Source of the DNA: Larix kaempferi | Lineage: Eukaryota; Streptophyta; Pinopsida; Pinales; Pinaceae | NCBI GenBank assembly: GCA_027924585.1 | Contig: BSBM01000190.1 | Span: 3,296,501-3,360,500, forward strand | DNA: 64,000 nucleotides | Reading direction: 5' to 3' | Shown here: positions 11,386 through 23,043 of the stretch, one piece after another | Layout of the letters: each line of letters starts with the position of its first letter | How positions within the stretch are numbered: position 1 is the first letter of the stretch | Notes under the pieces: model-generated | What the model was told of the DNA's origin: nothing | The model's database searches: none | The model's input: only the letters and a program-made list of their open reading frames with translations | Program-made: the position numbers and the translations under genes

Positions 11386-12207
11386 TGTTAACAGTCAAAT
11401 TCACACCCTTAGTCATGTGACAAAAGAAGCATATTTTTATAATGCTCCCGCAACATGAAGACAAAACACAAGTACATTCAGAGACAAATCCTCTCTGATC
11501 TAATCACTTCTCCCATAAATGGAATGATTAGGTGAAGAAAGTAAGAACCTAAGGAGACCAAGTTCAGTGACTGAACCACTCATAAAAGGTCCAAAACTAA
11601 TCTACACCAATCAAAAAGTGAAGAGGAATGCATTAACGTGGATTAATTGTGCTTAAAGTATGCTAAGTTGTGCAAAAAGCCTAAAAACTATGGAAAAGTG
11701 GGTTTTTGAGTGAAAATAATCTAAAATAATGAAAAAGAGCAATCCCATATTGAAAAGAGAAACTTGAGAGCACACTTCCCAATGCTATATAAGAAAGGCA
11801 TTTGGGGCATTGTAAAGAGGGGAAGAGAAGAGAAAATGCATGCTGAAAAGATTCTGAAGGAGGAGAAGCTCAATTTCTTCAAAAGCAAGGGTGGAAAAAG
11901 GAAAGCTCATAGCAATGGAGGAAGGATTCACACCAAGATCCATGGTAGGAATGTATCTCTTCATTATTTTAATATGAAATTATTCAAGTTTGTCCTAGTT
12001 GAATGTTTGAATGTTGCTTATCTTACATGATTTAGATGTTAAAAATGTCTTTAGATCTTAATGAGTTTTTTATGAATGAGTATAGATATTAAGAAACTTG
12101 TAATAATCGTTTTAATATGATGACATAGAGGCTTACCATTTCTTATTAAAATAGATTGATGATTGTAGATCCAACTCCCTATTAGCAAACCAATTCTTCT
12201 ATTATCA
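11386..12207 (+). repeat. 5' LTR of the LARD-like element
   Basis: It starts TGTTAACAGTC and ends TTATCA. It carries a TATA-like CTATATAAG at about 11785, matched in the 3' LTR at about 20762, which probably positions transcription start. The copies differ by scattered substitutions and by a short gap near the 3' end. Confidence 0.85.
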
Positions 12208-12210
12208 AAT

Positions 12211-12220
12211 TGGCGACTCT
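12211..12220 (+). promoter_or_regulatory. Primer-binding site TGGCGACTCT
   Basis: It lies three bases after the 5' LTR end. The sequence matches the start of primer sites reported for Ogre/Tat gypsy elements (tRNA-Arg type). The match is short, so the tRNA assignment is tentative. Confidence 0.55.
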
Positions 12221-15200
12221 GTGGCTTGAAATTTCTTGATATTTCATGATTTTTATTCATATTTTGGTGATTTCCATCCTTTAGATCTACTAAGTTTCAC
12301 CTTAAATATCACTACAAGAACCTTAGATCCAACAAGGGAAGCTCCAAATCGGCTTCCCACACTCTCCATTCAACAAATACTTCAAAAACCATTCTAGATC
12401 TCGTTTTTCTGCATTGTAGATATCGGGGTTTTTTTTTTTTTTTTGCTGCTGCATTCTAGAGCTCGTTTTTGTGGATTTTGCAGCCTTTAATGCTTGGTTT
12501 TGCTTCCTTTGGAGTGATGTTGTTGTATGATTTGGTTTAGGAGCTGATTAACTTGAATTTCCATCCTCCTTTGATCAAATCGGATCCCTCCTTTGCTCAT
12601 ATATTTGGTGAAAATTTCAATTTTGTTTTGCTTCATAAATGTGCATATGCTGAAATGTGTGATGAGATCTATTGAAGTTTGAACGTGTTGGAAGGATTGA
12701 TATGTATGTTTGTAGACCTGTTTAGAAGCTTATTTTGCTGCTTATTATCATCCTCTTACTCCTTTTATAAGTTTTGAAATGTTTTGCATCATTTGGATCT
12801 AGATCTTTACTTTTGGAATCCTCTTCCATTCACCTTTAAATCTGCTCCAAATTTCAATTCTGTTTTGGATCTATTTTGGAGGCATCAAACTCCCTTAACT
12901 TTGATCATTTGATGTGGTATGGCTGTATGGCTTGGCCTAGGGACCTATTAGGATGAATATACAACATCCTTTACTCCTTTTTTATCCCTCATTTGCTGAT
13001 GTTTTTTTGGTTTAAAGATGTACATCTTTACTTCTCATTTGCAGCTCATTAACTAGTTTGTGAGATCCCTGTTTTGTATCTGTTTTGGAGGCTTTTTTTA
13101 TGCATTTTAAAACTTCATTAAAGCTTCTATTGCTTCCTAAAGATCAGTGGGTTACTTGTTTGAAGAGTGTAGAAAAGATTTACACAATTTGGATCAACAT
13201 CTTTTCAATTGGAATCCACTTCCAAAACAGTTTTAAATGCTACAAATTGTTATCTCTTTTCAAATATCCTTCAAAGTTGTAATGGATCTACTTAATTAAA
13301 AATATTTTTGAAGATAGATCCATGTATTGATACATTTAGGACTGATCCTTACTTGCATTAGTGTCTCCTTTACATGTTTGCAACCAAACTACCTTCCAAA
13401 CATAGTAATTCAATTTTGCAATCATACACTAGTTGGTGGAGATATCTTTAGCTTTTGGATCTGTTTGGAGAACTGATTTGTATTACATTTGCACACTTGT
13501 TTAAGGCCTTTTTTGCAGCTTGATATCAGCCTTCTACTCCTCTTGAAAAGTTAGGAAATTTTTACACCATTTGGATCAAAATATTTACAATTGGAATTCA
13601 CTTCCAAACACCTTTAAAAATTGCTCCAAATTGTAATCAATTTTCAATCTTTCTTTCAATTGGTAGTAGATCTACTTGCTTACAACCACATGTGATGATA
13701 GATCTCTGTTTTTACATATTTAAGGACTGATCTTAAATTGCATTAATACCTCTTTTACATGGCTGCAAGTCTTCCGAACACATTAAAGAATTGTTCATTA
13801 AAAACATCTTAAATGACATTTCATATTTCAGGCCTTAAGCACATGCCGATTGGAAACTTTAAACCAAAGGATAACCATACACATTTTGAAGAACCATACA
13901 CATTTGAAGAACCTTCCAAACACATTTGCATTTGAAAAACACTTGGAACATCACATGTTGAGATAGTTTGAGAATAATCTCTTTCCAAAAAACAGAAATA
14001 AACTTTAATTAGTTACATTTTGTTTTGGAGTTAGAATACTTTCATGATTTTCATGCACAATTAGAGAGAGTTTCACCTTTAGAGTTCATTTTTCTTGAGA
14101 TATATTGTGTATGAGGCACTATATCCTCTTCACTCACACCTTATGGTGATCTTGTGAATGAGAAAGTGTATCTCACTTTTAATAGTTTAGGATTTGTTTC
14201 TTTCAAAGCATCTTATATCGAGCCACCATATTCTCTTCACTTGCACCTTATGGCGATCTTGTGAATGAGAAAGTGGATATCACTTGTAACAGAGTAGATT
14301 TAATTTTTGCATATAGTTTTTTGAGTCATCGTATCCTCTTCACTTTGGCCTTATGGCGATCTTGTGAATGAGAAAGTGGATCTCACGTGTAACAGTTTAC
14401 AATTTAATTCATAATCATTCCAAAGGACTCTGCGTATACTCTTCACTTGCGCCTTCATGCGATCTTGTGAATGAAAAATAGGGATCCCCCATGTAATAGA
14501 ATTAGATTCAGTTTCACTTGAGATATTTGTTTGGGTTACATTGTTCTTTAACATCAATTATTATCCATATTTCAGAAAAACTGTGCATGAACATACAAAA
14601 TCTACCAGAAACTTTGCATGTTTGAAAGAAACTCATGAACCTCTAACTCTTCCTTAATTTAGAATATTCATCGAATTGGAAGGTAGAGTAGTGAGCATTT
14701 TGCATTGTTTGGTTCATTTTTCTGTTTTCGAGTCAAAACACCATCAGTTTCACTTCCACTCTTGAAACTAAGCAAACTACCCTTAAAATCGGTGCTGAAT
14801 CTAAAATTGGCCAACTTTTGACTTTTATATCACCAACACGATTAGGTTAGTTCCCTGGATTAGGATTGGAGAGTTAACACTCCTGGGATGTAAATTTTTT
14901 TAACTAGCATTAATTAAAGAGAGTAAATCCATTAGTAGCATGAAACGCCTGTTGGGAAAGCACTTCTTAAACATGCATTAAGCACGAGGTCAATCTGAAT
15001 AAGTAAAGAGTGGTTCCCCCCTCTTGATTGTTTAGTGAGACATGAACTCATCACGGAAATCTATGTAAGTGACAAGTCCTCGGGGTGACATCACTTTTCT
15101 AGAGTACCTGGTTATGAGGGTTGTCCTTGACTTGTGACTGTTCTGCTCGAACTTGAATTGTGAAGTGGTAAATTTAGTGGCTTTTCCTAGGATATCACAT

Positions 15201-15642
15201 AGGCTATTGTAAGTGGGGAAATATTGCAATAGTTGAGATAGGCTTTGGAGCTTTTACTCCTTGGGAGGGTGATTGGTCAGGAACCAATGCTTGCACCCCT
15301 GGAGATTAAATTTTACTGTAACTGTTTCTTATACCTTCACTGCTAGCAATTGTTTGAGGCTTGAGATTCCTCAGTAGCTACTAGTTTCGAAAGGCTCTCT
15401 AATCCATCTTTTCACTAAGATTTGTCTCTTTGGAAAAATAGTTTGTTTTATTGGATCTATAGGACTTTTTATTGTGTGGACACTTTTTATTTTTATTGAG
15501 TCTAGACTGCCTTAGGATTGTTTGATTAAGAATATCATTTTAAACACATCCTTTTATCAACTTCTTAGAAGTGGCTACTCTCCCAATCCGCCAGTCACGG
15601 CGGCAGTGAGGTGAGTTAGCAGAAATTGAAGGCCCTACTAGA
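12221..15642 (+). other. Long non-coding leader of the LARD-like element with degenerate repeats
   Basis: About 3.4 kb without a credible gene. At 12540-13760, variants of 'TTTGGATC...CTTTACTTTTGGAATCC...CTCCAAATTTCAAT' recur loosely. At 14090-14500, four copies of a ~110-bp unit carry CTCTTCACT and CTTGTGAATGAGAAAGTG (near 14150, 14257, 14363 and 14462). An 18-T run with one break lies near 12428. Confidence 0.7.
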
Positions 15643-18600
15643 TTGCAGAGACAAATACAAAAAAAACATCCTAATGACTTGGAAACAAAACTTATTTTAA
15701 ATTCAATTAATATTACTCGAGAAGAACAAGATCAAACAAACCCTAAACATTCATTATCACATCATGAACTGAATATAGACATAGTTGATGATCTTACTCT
15801 AGTTGAAATTGAAACATTGAAAAATCACCGAAATGCTCATGTAATTCCACCTTTGATGAGTCTTTCAGAACCGGTTGTACTTACTATCTGTGAGTCACTG
15901 AGTGATATCAAACCTCTTTTTGAAGGTTTGAATGACATGCAAAATTCAACAAATGAACCTATGGCTTCATCAAGAGCATAAGGGACTACATCATCGCAAC
16001 ATCAAACAGTTGCTAGGGGTAGCAATACTTCTAATTTGGCCTCTACATCAATCCCAACATTTAGTTTACCTACTGCTACCATTAGTTCAACTAGCACTTC
16101 AGTGCTCGTTGGTACAGTTTCGGGTCCCAATACCGGAAGTACATCCACTTTGCCTGCAGGAATCCCTATTGGAGGGTCCGCCTTACCAAACTTGGGTTTC
16201 CCATATGGTTTGGCTACTCAAGTTCAAAACAATCCAGGAGTAAATCAGAATCCTATTGGCATAGCAAACAGTCTTCCAAGTTATACACTTGGGGGGAATC
16301 CTTCACTTTGGAATCTCAATGTCCCTAGTGGAATTAATGGACCATGGAACAGTAATGCTAACTGAGGTAATACTCCACAAGTTAGTGGAAGTGCCTCGGG
16401 AAACCATTATCTAAACGTTCCTAGCATAAATCCTGGGGGAAATCCCATACCCCCAACAGGAAGCACACCAGGCGGTAACCCATCCACCAATCCCATTCCA
16501 CCATGGAGTGGGAAAGTTCCAAGAAGTACCCCATCTTCTTAGGCGCCATCCCCAAAAGGGGGCAATCAACCTTGGAATGCTTATTCAAACCAAGGAAACA
16601 ATCAATGGAGTGGTCAAATTATGACTAGTAACCAATCTAATTTGGGTCCACCCCCGCAAGGGGGAAATCCACCCATGAATCCCAACCAGCAATGTAGTGG
16701 TAATGTTCCACCAAGTAACCAATCTCAATGGAACATACCCCCGCAAGGGGGAAATCCACCCATTAATCCATACATGCATCCTATTCCAAAATGGAATGGA
16801 CAACCTTCAGGAAGTGACCAATCTTTTTGGATGCTACCTCCACAAGGAGGAAGTCAACCTCGGAATGATTTTCAATACCAAGTTAAATCACCATGGTATG
16901 GTTGGGATCTAGGAAATAACCAATCTTCTTAGACCTCACTTTTTCAAGGAGGCAATCCACCCAATGGTCATGTTTCAGGAAGTAGTCAAACTTCTTGGGG
17001 TCAACCTCCACAAAGGGGAAACCCACCTTGGAATTCTTATCACACCCAAGGACCACATCATTGGAGTGGTCAGGTTCTAGAAAGCAACCAATCCTTTTTG
17101 GGCCTAACCCCGCAAGGGGGAAATCCAACCATTAACCTCATTCCACAATGGAGTGGTCAGGTTCTAGGAAGTAACCAATATTTTTGGAACCAATCTACAA
17201 GACCTGCATTTGATCCAGCTAAGCTGCCACATGGAGATCATGTCAATGGTATGACGGATTCCATTAACCGTCTTGAACAGATTAACCCGCATCCGGGATA
17301 AGTTTCTATTCAGAATTTGCAACCCACAGCTGGCCAGGCAATGCAGGAACCTGTTGATCCTTCAAACAATTCTAACATCCTCACAGTCTCATCCATAGAC
17401 CTGAGAGGAAAGAAGAAGAAGTATAAGGGTAAGAAAAGTGCTAATCCTTCCCAAAATTCTGAAATCCTTATAGTTGAGTCCAAAGACCTTAGGGAAAAGA
17501 AGAAGAAATACAAGAGTAAGCAAAATGCTAACTCTGGGAACAAAGAGGCACCAACTATTCTTCAATGCGGTGGGAAACAAAAACCCACTATTTTGACACC
17601 GGTACCCCCACTAGGGGGCAACCAGCCAACACCCCCACAAGGGGTAAATGATCCTTATGCCAATGTCTTCATGTGTGGTCCTGAGATGAACCTCCAAACA
17701 AGACTCGATTCTTAGCATGCCTCTCCTAGTACATCGGATCAATGGGAATCACAGCCAAGTAGTTTTCTCTACATTGAGAAACCAGCCATAGACTTAGTAC
17801 CATACCCCCCCAAAGGTGTTCTACGTAGAATAATGCATAATCCTAACATGTGAGTTGCTCAGAACGGTAACGTTCTTGAGGACCTATCTCAAGTACCATG
17901 TGCCATGTTGGCCTTGGAGGTATCGCAATATCGTTCTGCGCAAAGAAAGGAACTACTATCTACCATTGGTGCTGTTGATCCATTTGATGAGACTTTGATC
18001 ACAACATACATAGACCATTCAATATGTAGGATCCTTTTCGGAGTTGCTTGTCAGATTAAAGTAACGACTCATGGTAAGAACATTTGTCTAACCATAGTGG
18101 ATGAAGGGACCTCAGCTTGTGTAATTTCATTTAAATGTTGGCAAGCATTTGGACCACCCCTATCTGTTGGATAAGTTTCATACCAAGCTACTCAAATAGC
18201 TTCAACAGATTCAGATCAAAATCTTCCCTTGATGGAGGAATATGATTCGGTTACCTGGCCCATTTGGGCTGTGAGTTCTCCCAGCTCACATGACTTCTTT
18301 GATTACGTTTTCTCATCAAATGAAGATACCCCTGAAGTTGTGAACATTTGGTTGCACCCACCTAAGGAAATATTTTGTGGGGCCACTGGGAGAATAATTG
18401 GATTAAATCTACCCAAGTATAGGAGCATGATATGCATGTTCCTCGATCTGATCTGGTATATTTGGAATCTTGCATATAGGTTTAGGCTATCCCTTTGTGA
18501 AGATGCATTTGAACCTTTTGCAACCCAACCTTGCCATAGGGTCGAACCTGTTGGAAATTGGTGGGTCAACCCTTCATATCTGTATTTTCTACCATTCCGA

Positions 18601-18924
18601 CAACAGAGCCTACCGAACATGGGACACCCTAGTCAGCACCCAATTTCCATTTTGGTGCCCACGCTGAGTTATTCTTATAGGCTCAGGAGCCCTATTAGTC
18701 CCATCATGACTTGGATTTTGAGACCACATATTTCTCTTTCATACATTTCTGACCATATCCTGATGGGCTCCCAAATTTTTGTCATTTTACATAAGCAAGT
18801 GTTAAAATATCCACTTGAACATCTGTGCAAACTGCTTTGTTGCTTATTACTTATGTTGCTTATTTGCCTTTGCAGTCACTTTTTGTTACAAGAGGCCTAT
18901 AAGCCATTGCTTCTGTATATTTGA
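15643..18924 (+). pseudogene. Gag-like/aspartic protease pseudogene in one frame with many stops
   Basis: One reading frame runs the whole length. It is broken only by stop codons (15979, 16363, about 16540, 16930, 17299, 17713, about 17851 and 18172), with no frameshift needed. The first ~110 codons are charged. From about 16036 to 17300 the product is rich in P, G, N, Q, S and T, with a repeated PPQGGNPP...WSGQV..SNQ module. A basic stretch RGKKKKYKGKK and its diverged copy REKKKKYKSKQ follow at 17400-17525. At 17905-18174, LALEVSQ...QRKELLSTIGAVDP and TIVDEGTSACVIS match the protease region of Tat-type plant retroelements. The VDEG motif is the active-site Asp in its DEGAS form. After 18229 I recognise nothing. 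A nucleocapsid-like role is inferred from position only. Confidence 0.7.
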
Positions 18925-20361
18925 CCCATACCCATGGAGGAAACATCTGTAAGAGTGTACATAACTAGCTCAACCCTTGTTTGCAATAAGGATCTTTTCC
19001 TTGGCCTAACCCATGCCCTTGAGATTTAGGCGTATGCCCTTGAGACACTCATTTTCTCTAATGTATCATAGCAAGCTTTATTCTTTTTTCAAGCTAATAA
19101 ATGAAAAAGGTTAAAAAAAATTGGAAAACAAAAAAATAAAAAAAGGGAGAGACTTGAATCACTTCATATCATAAACTTTGAAGAAAACGGAAATAGTCAG
19201 TCCTTGTCGCCCTTGAACACGGCACATAATATTGTATCCACTGTTACTACACCATCTGCATTTTCCTTAGGAAACTGTACCAGTATCTTGAATAGATCTC
19301 CACCGATGGGTTATCCTTCCTGTCACCAATGGAGATTTTGTTAATGCATCTGGCATTAGTGGATTTCATTAAGGTCAGTTACTCAAAGTTCTATATTTCC
19401 AAGTGTCCATTCTATGTCGTGTTATGTGTTCAAGGGAGTTTCAAACCGAGTCGACCATTCCTCAAATATTCTTGACCAATCATGTCAGCCTTTCTTGTGT
19501 GAGTATACAGTGTTGGATCTCGCAGTTCTACCAAATTATATCAGACTTATGATCTTTGTTTTGTATCGGTTGATGTGGGATGCATTAATGCCCTCCTTCC
19601 AATGGATCTATTTGTATCGACACCAAATCATCATCTAGGAAATGGATCTAGAATCCCAGGAGTACCTTGGATCTTGCAGTCATTAGTGGCAGGTTTCCTC
19701 GCAAATGACAGTGGGTATACATCAATGACCCCTGATTATTTGATTCTACAAGTGTTTGACTTCAGAACATCTATTCACACACGCTAGTTTGTACTCAGTA
19801 CCTTAGATTCCATCATCATTATTGGTGGGTCTCTTCGCATCTGTTAACGGTATACATCAATGACCGATAATCAGATGGTGTTTTATTATGCTCGACCTCA
19901 GATCATTTATTCGCATGATATAAACTCGTACTATCGTCAATTTGTATTGAAGACCTTGGGAAAAACCATTGTATCACACATTGATGCATTGCCCGAGCTG
20001 TGCAAGATTAGACTGCCATGTTAGAAGTTCGATGAAGACCTTGTTCTCACACTCATCAAAGTGCATGTTTACAGTTCTTAAAAATTTACTTTTGACATGG
20101 ATCCACTGTGTATTGTTCATGGCCATGCTTGTTTAATTTTGAGCATGGGTATTCCCGCCTCAGGAAGATATATATATTTGAGAAATTGATATGTTTTGTA
20201 GGTGTGATCCTCAATCCTGTGCCTGTGAGTTTTCCTTTCCTCATCCTTGCTTTGAACGATAAAGAGTATCAGTATAAAGAGTATTAGTATACACAGTATA
20301 AATTTCAGTAATGTATTTTGGCCCTTAGCTCTGCTTCGTACCTCACACATTAGGGGGCATC
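18925..20361 (+). other. 3' non-coding part of the LARD-like element
   Basis: No gene is visible. The last bases (TTAGGGGGCATC, about 20350-20361) contain the polypurine tract that precedes the 3' LTR. Confidence 0.6.
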
Positions 20362-21172
20362 TGTTAACAATCAAATTAACACCCTTAGTCCTGTGACATA
20401 AGATGCATATTTTTACTATGCGCCCACAATATGAAGACAGAAGACAAGTACATTCAGAGACAAATCCTCTATGATCTAATCACTTCTCCCATAAATGGAA
20501 GGATTAGGTGAAGAAAGTAAGAACCTAAGGAGACCAAGTTTAGTGATTGAACCACTCATAAAAGGTCCAAAACTAAGCTACACCAATCAAAAAGTGAAGA
20601 GGAATGCATTAAAGTGCATTAATTGTGTTTAAAGTATGCTAAGTTGTGCAAAAAAGCCTAAAAACTATGGAAAAGTGGGTTTTTGAGTGAAAATGATCTA
20701 AAATAATGAAAAGGAGCAACCCCATATTGAAAAGAGAAACTTGAGAGCACACTTCCCAATGCTATATAAGAAAGGCATTTGGGGCATTATAAAGAGGGGA
20801 AGAGAAAAACAAAGGCATGCTGAAAAGATTCTAAAGGAGGAGAAGCTCAATTTCTTCAAAAGCAAGGGTGGAGAAAGGAAAGCTCATAGCAATGGAGGGG
20901 ATTCACACCAAGATCCATGGTAGGAATGTATCTCTTCATTATTTTAATATCAAATGATTCAAGTTTGTCCCATTCGAATGTTTGAATGTTTCTTATCTTG
21001 CATGATTTAGATGTTAAAAATGGCTTTAGATCTTAATGAGTTTTTGATGAATGAGTATAGATCTTAAGAAGCTTGTAAGAATCATTTTAATATGCTGACA
21101 TAGAGGCTCACCACTTCTTAGTAAAATAGTTAAAATAGTGTAGACACAACCCTACACTAATTGTTGTTATCA
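20362..21172 (+). repeat. 3' LTR of the LARD-like element
   Basis: It starts TGTTAACAATC after a G-run and ends TTATCA, followed by the target repeat ATTCA. It is 811 bp against 822 bp for the 5' copy, the difference lying near the 3' end. Confidence 0.85.
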
Positions 21173-21239
21173 ATTCACCATTACCACCGTCAGGATAACC
21201 GCCATTTCTGACCAATGCCTTAGAAAGTAATCTCATCAT

Positions 21240-21395
21240 GCCTTAGATTTTTCTTTCTATTTAAAAAAACAAAAAGAAAGAATGCTTCTATTTAAAAAAA
21301 CAAAAGGAAATAATGTTTCTATTTAAAAAAAACAAAAGAAAGATGTTTCTATTTAAAAAAAAGAAAGAAAGAATGATTCCATTTAAAAAAATAGA
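21240..21395. repeat. ~33-bp A-rich tandem repeats
   Basis: Four to five units of the form GAAAGAATG(C/A/T)TTCTATTTAAAAAAACAAAA follow each other with small length changes. They lie between the interrupted palindrome (to 21253) and the ORF X-bearing LINE end. Confidence 0.8.
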
Positions 21396-21472
21396 ATAGT
21401 ATTCGTATAATGCTACTAATGTAACTGTGTAAAGTTACTTATTTACAATTACTTCGACAAGTAAACTTCACT

Positions 21473-22016
21473 TTGACGAGCATTATGGATAACCATCGTC
21501 AGGAGGAAGAGGTGAATATAACCTATGGTCGTCGCTTGAGGAGTAACAAGGAAGAGATCCCTTTGGAGGATAGTCGCAGAGTCTCTCGTTCTCATAAGAT
21601 AGTTTGGAGGGAATCTAGGATTTTTAAACTGGACCTATCGTCGGAAGTGCATACGCAAATCCAAGGTGTGGAGCAAGAGCTATGGAAAAATCATGGTAAA
21701 GATACACTGCAGGAGGAATGCCGGAAGCTGGAAAATTGGGTCATGGACCCAGGGAACACTGCTAGCCATTCAACCCTATACAAGTGAACTGTTTCCCTTT
21801 ACTGGGTAATGAAAAATTGGTGGGGTATGCTCTTACGGACCGTATGGAAAAAGAGGATCCGGTGCAGAACTCGCTTCAAGCCGAATCCATTGATCTGAAC
21901 CAGAATATGGAATTCTTGCTGCAATCCATGGGCCTCCATATTCCTGATGCTACCACGACTGCGCCGGAAGAAAATCCTCAAGGCCGTTTCCCAGATTTTC
22001 CTTATATTTTATTGTA
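21473..22016 (+). pseudogene. ORF X of a LINE-like element, copy 1
   Basis: The function is not recognised. The frame opens at about 21485 and reads WVMDPGNTA at about 21737. It hits a TGA at 21785 and, after a one-base shift near 21815, continues as GYALTDRM...FLLQSM...GRFPDFPYILL to a TAA at 22015. The same ordered motifs (WVMDPGNTA, LYWVMKN, GYAL.DRM, FLLQSM, GR.PDFPYIL) occur at 51947-52594, so this is a conserved protein of about 180 residues and not a chance frame. In the second copy it follows a LINE-type RNase H inside one insertion. The 3' untranslated part here is cut by the gypsy element at 22248 and resumes at 28108, ending in an A-rich tail near 28199. Confidence 0.6.
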
Positions 22017-22247
22017 ATGTTGTTATGCTCTTTAGTGATCGGGGTTTGTTTCTCCTATGTAGTTGGTGTGTTTTTTGGGTTTATATCACTATGTTGTGTC
22101 CGTGTATGCTCAGTTCTGGGTTTAATAGTCTTTCTGTTAGGAAGTTTTGGTTGATCTTCAGGATGTTTAGGCTGAAATTTTCAGCTTCTCTAAGTCGAAA
22201 TGTTGGCTATGGGTAGAACAGTCATACAACATCTCTCTTTCTTTGTA

Positions 22248-22870
22248 TGATCTAGGTGGATATTGGTGGCCACCCACCTTTCCAACTGGCTCAAAACAGT
22301 TTTATGGCAATTTTGGTATTGTACTATTTTTAGTAGTTTTTCGGGTCCTGAACTTCCGTGGCCCTTTTGAGGCCCTAAATGACCTTTTTTGGCGATTTGG
22401 GGGGGAAAATGGTTGCCCATGGCATACATTTGGCCCTAGTATTAAGTTCTAAATCTCGGATAGACCTTTCCAACGGGCTACCGAGCGCCCCAAACGGAGA
22501 TCATATGCAAAAGTTACGACCCCGAGAAGTTGATGTACTAACTTACTCAAACGGGGCCCACATGACTTTTGGCGCTTCATCTCCTAGGGTTAGGTTTTTG
22601 GATGTCTAGGGTTTTTGACATTCCTATTTATTGTAAAAGGCCTTGAGAGCCTCATTGTAACCATCTTCTTGCGAAATGAGCGTAGCCGTCACATCTCTTC
22701 TTAGAGATAAGACGCCACCATTCCAGCAAGCTTGTTTTCCGCTGCATTTTACAGTTCTAGCTTATTTCCTTATTGAATAGAAAACCAGTTTTACTGTATC
22801 TCTGTTATTTTGTGTTAAGCATCTGATAATAATCTGTATTCATTTTGTTCTGCTCATAAAATCTGGATCA
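22248..22870 (+). repeat. 5' LTR of gypsy element
   Basis: It is bounded by TTGTA on the left and by the primer site on the right, with TG...CA ends. It contains CATGACTTTTGGCGCTTCATC and a conserved ATTGTAACCAT segment, both also present in the 3' LTR. Confidence 0.95.
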
Positions 22871-22871
22871 G

Positions 22872-22885
22872 TGGTATCAGAGCGG
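22872..22885 (+). promoter_or_regulatory. Primer-binding site of gypsy element (tRNA-iMet)
   Basis: TGGTATCAGAGCGG lies one base after the LTR end, the usual initiator-Met complementary site of plant LTR elements. Confidence 0.9.
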
Positions 22886-23043
22886 TCTACTCCTTGTTGT
22901 CTTAATACATGTCCCCAACGAGGTCAGGGTACAAAGAATTGGGTCTTGAGTTTGTTTCTCTTGAGGACAAAAGCTCTCGCACACCCAAGCGACCTCTCAT
23001 GGCAGGAGAAAAAAAAGATGACGAGACATGAGATCCTATCAAA

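Larger units (their letters stand above)
11386..21172 (+). mobile_element. Complete 9.8-kb LTR element without RT/integrase (LARD-like)
   Basis: Two LTRs (11386-12207 and 20362-21172) flank 8.15 kb of internal sequence. The 5-bp repeat ATTCA lies at 11381-11385 and 21173-21177, a clean target duplication. A primer site TGGCGACTCT follows the first LTR and a G-run polypurine tract precedes the second. The only recognised coding remnant is a gag-like and aspartic-protease region at 15643-18174. No RT, RNase H or integrase motif is visible in any frame. The primer site resembles the tRNA-Arg-type site described for Tat/Ogre gypsy elements, so descent from that lineage is likely but inferred. It must have moved using enzymes supplied in trans. 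Confidence 0.9.

Noticed and set aside
18229-18924. A gene separate from the LARD-like gag/protease block
   Set aside because: It is in the same frame as 15643-18174 and separated only by a TAA, so it is better read as the continuation of the same decayed frame. Its end has no recognisable domain.
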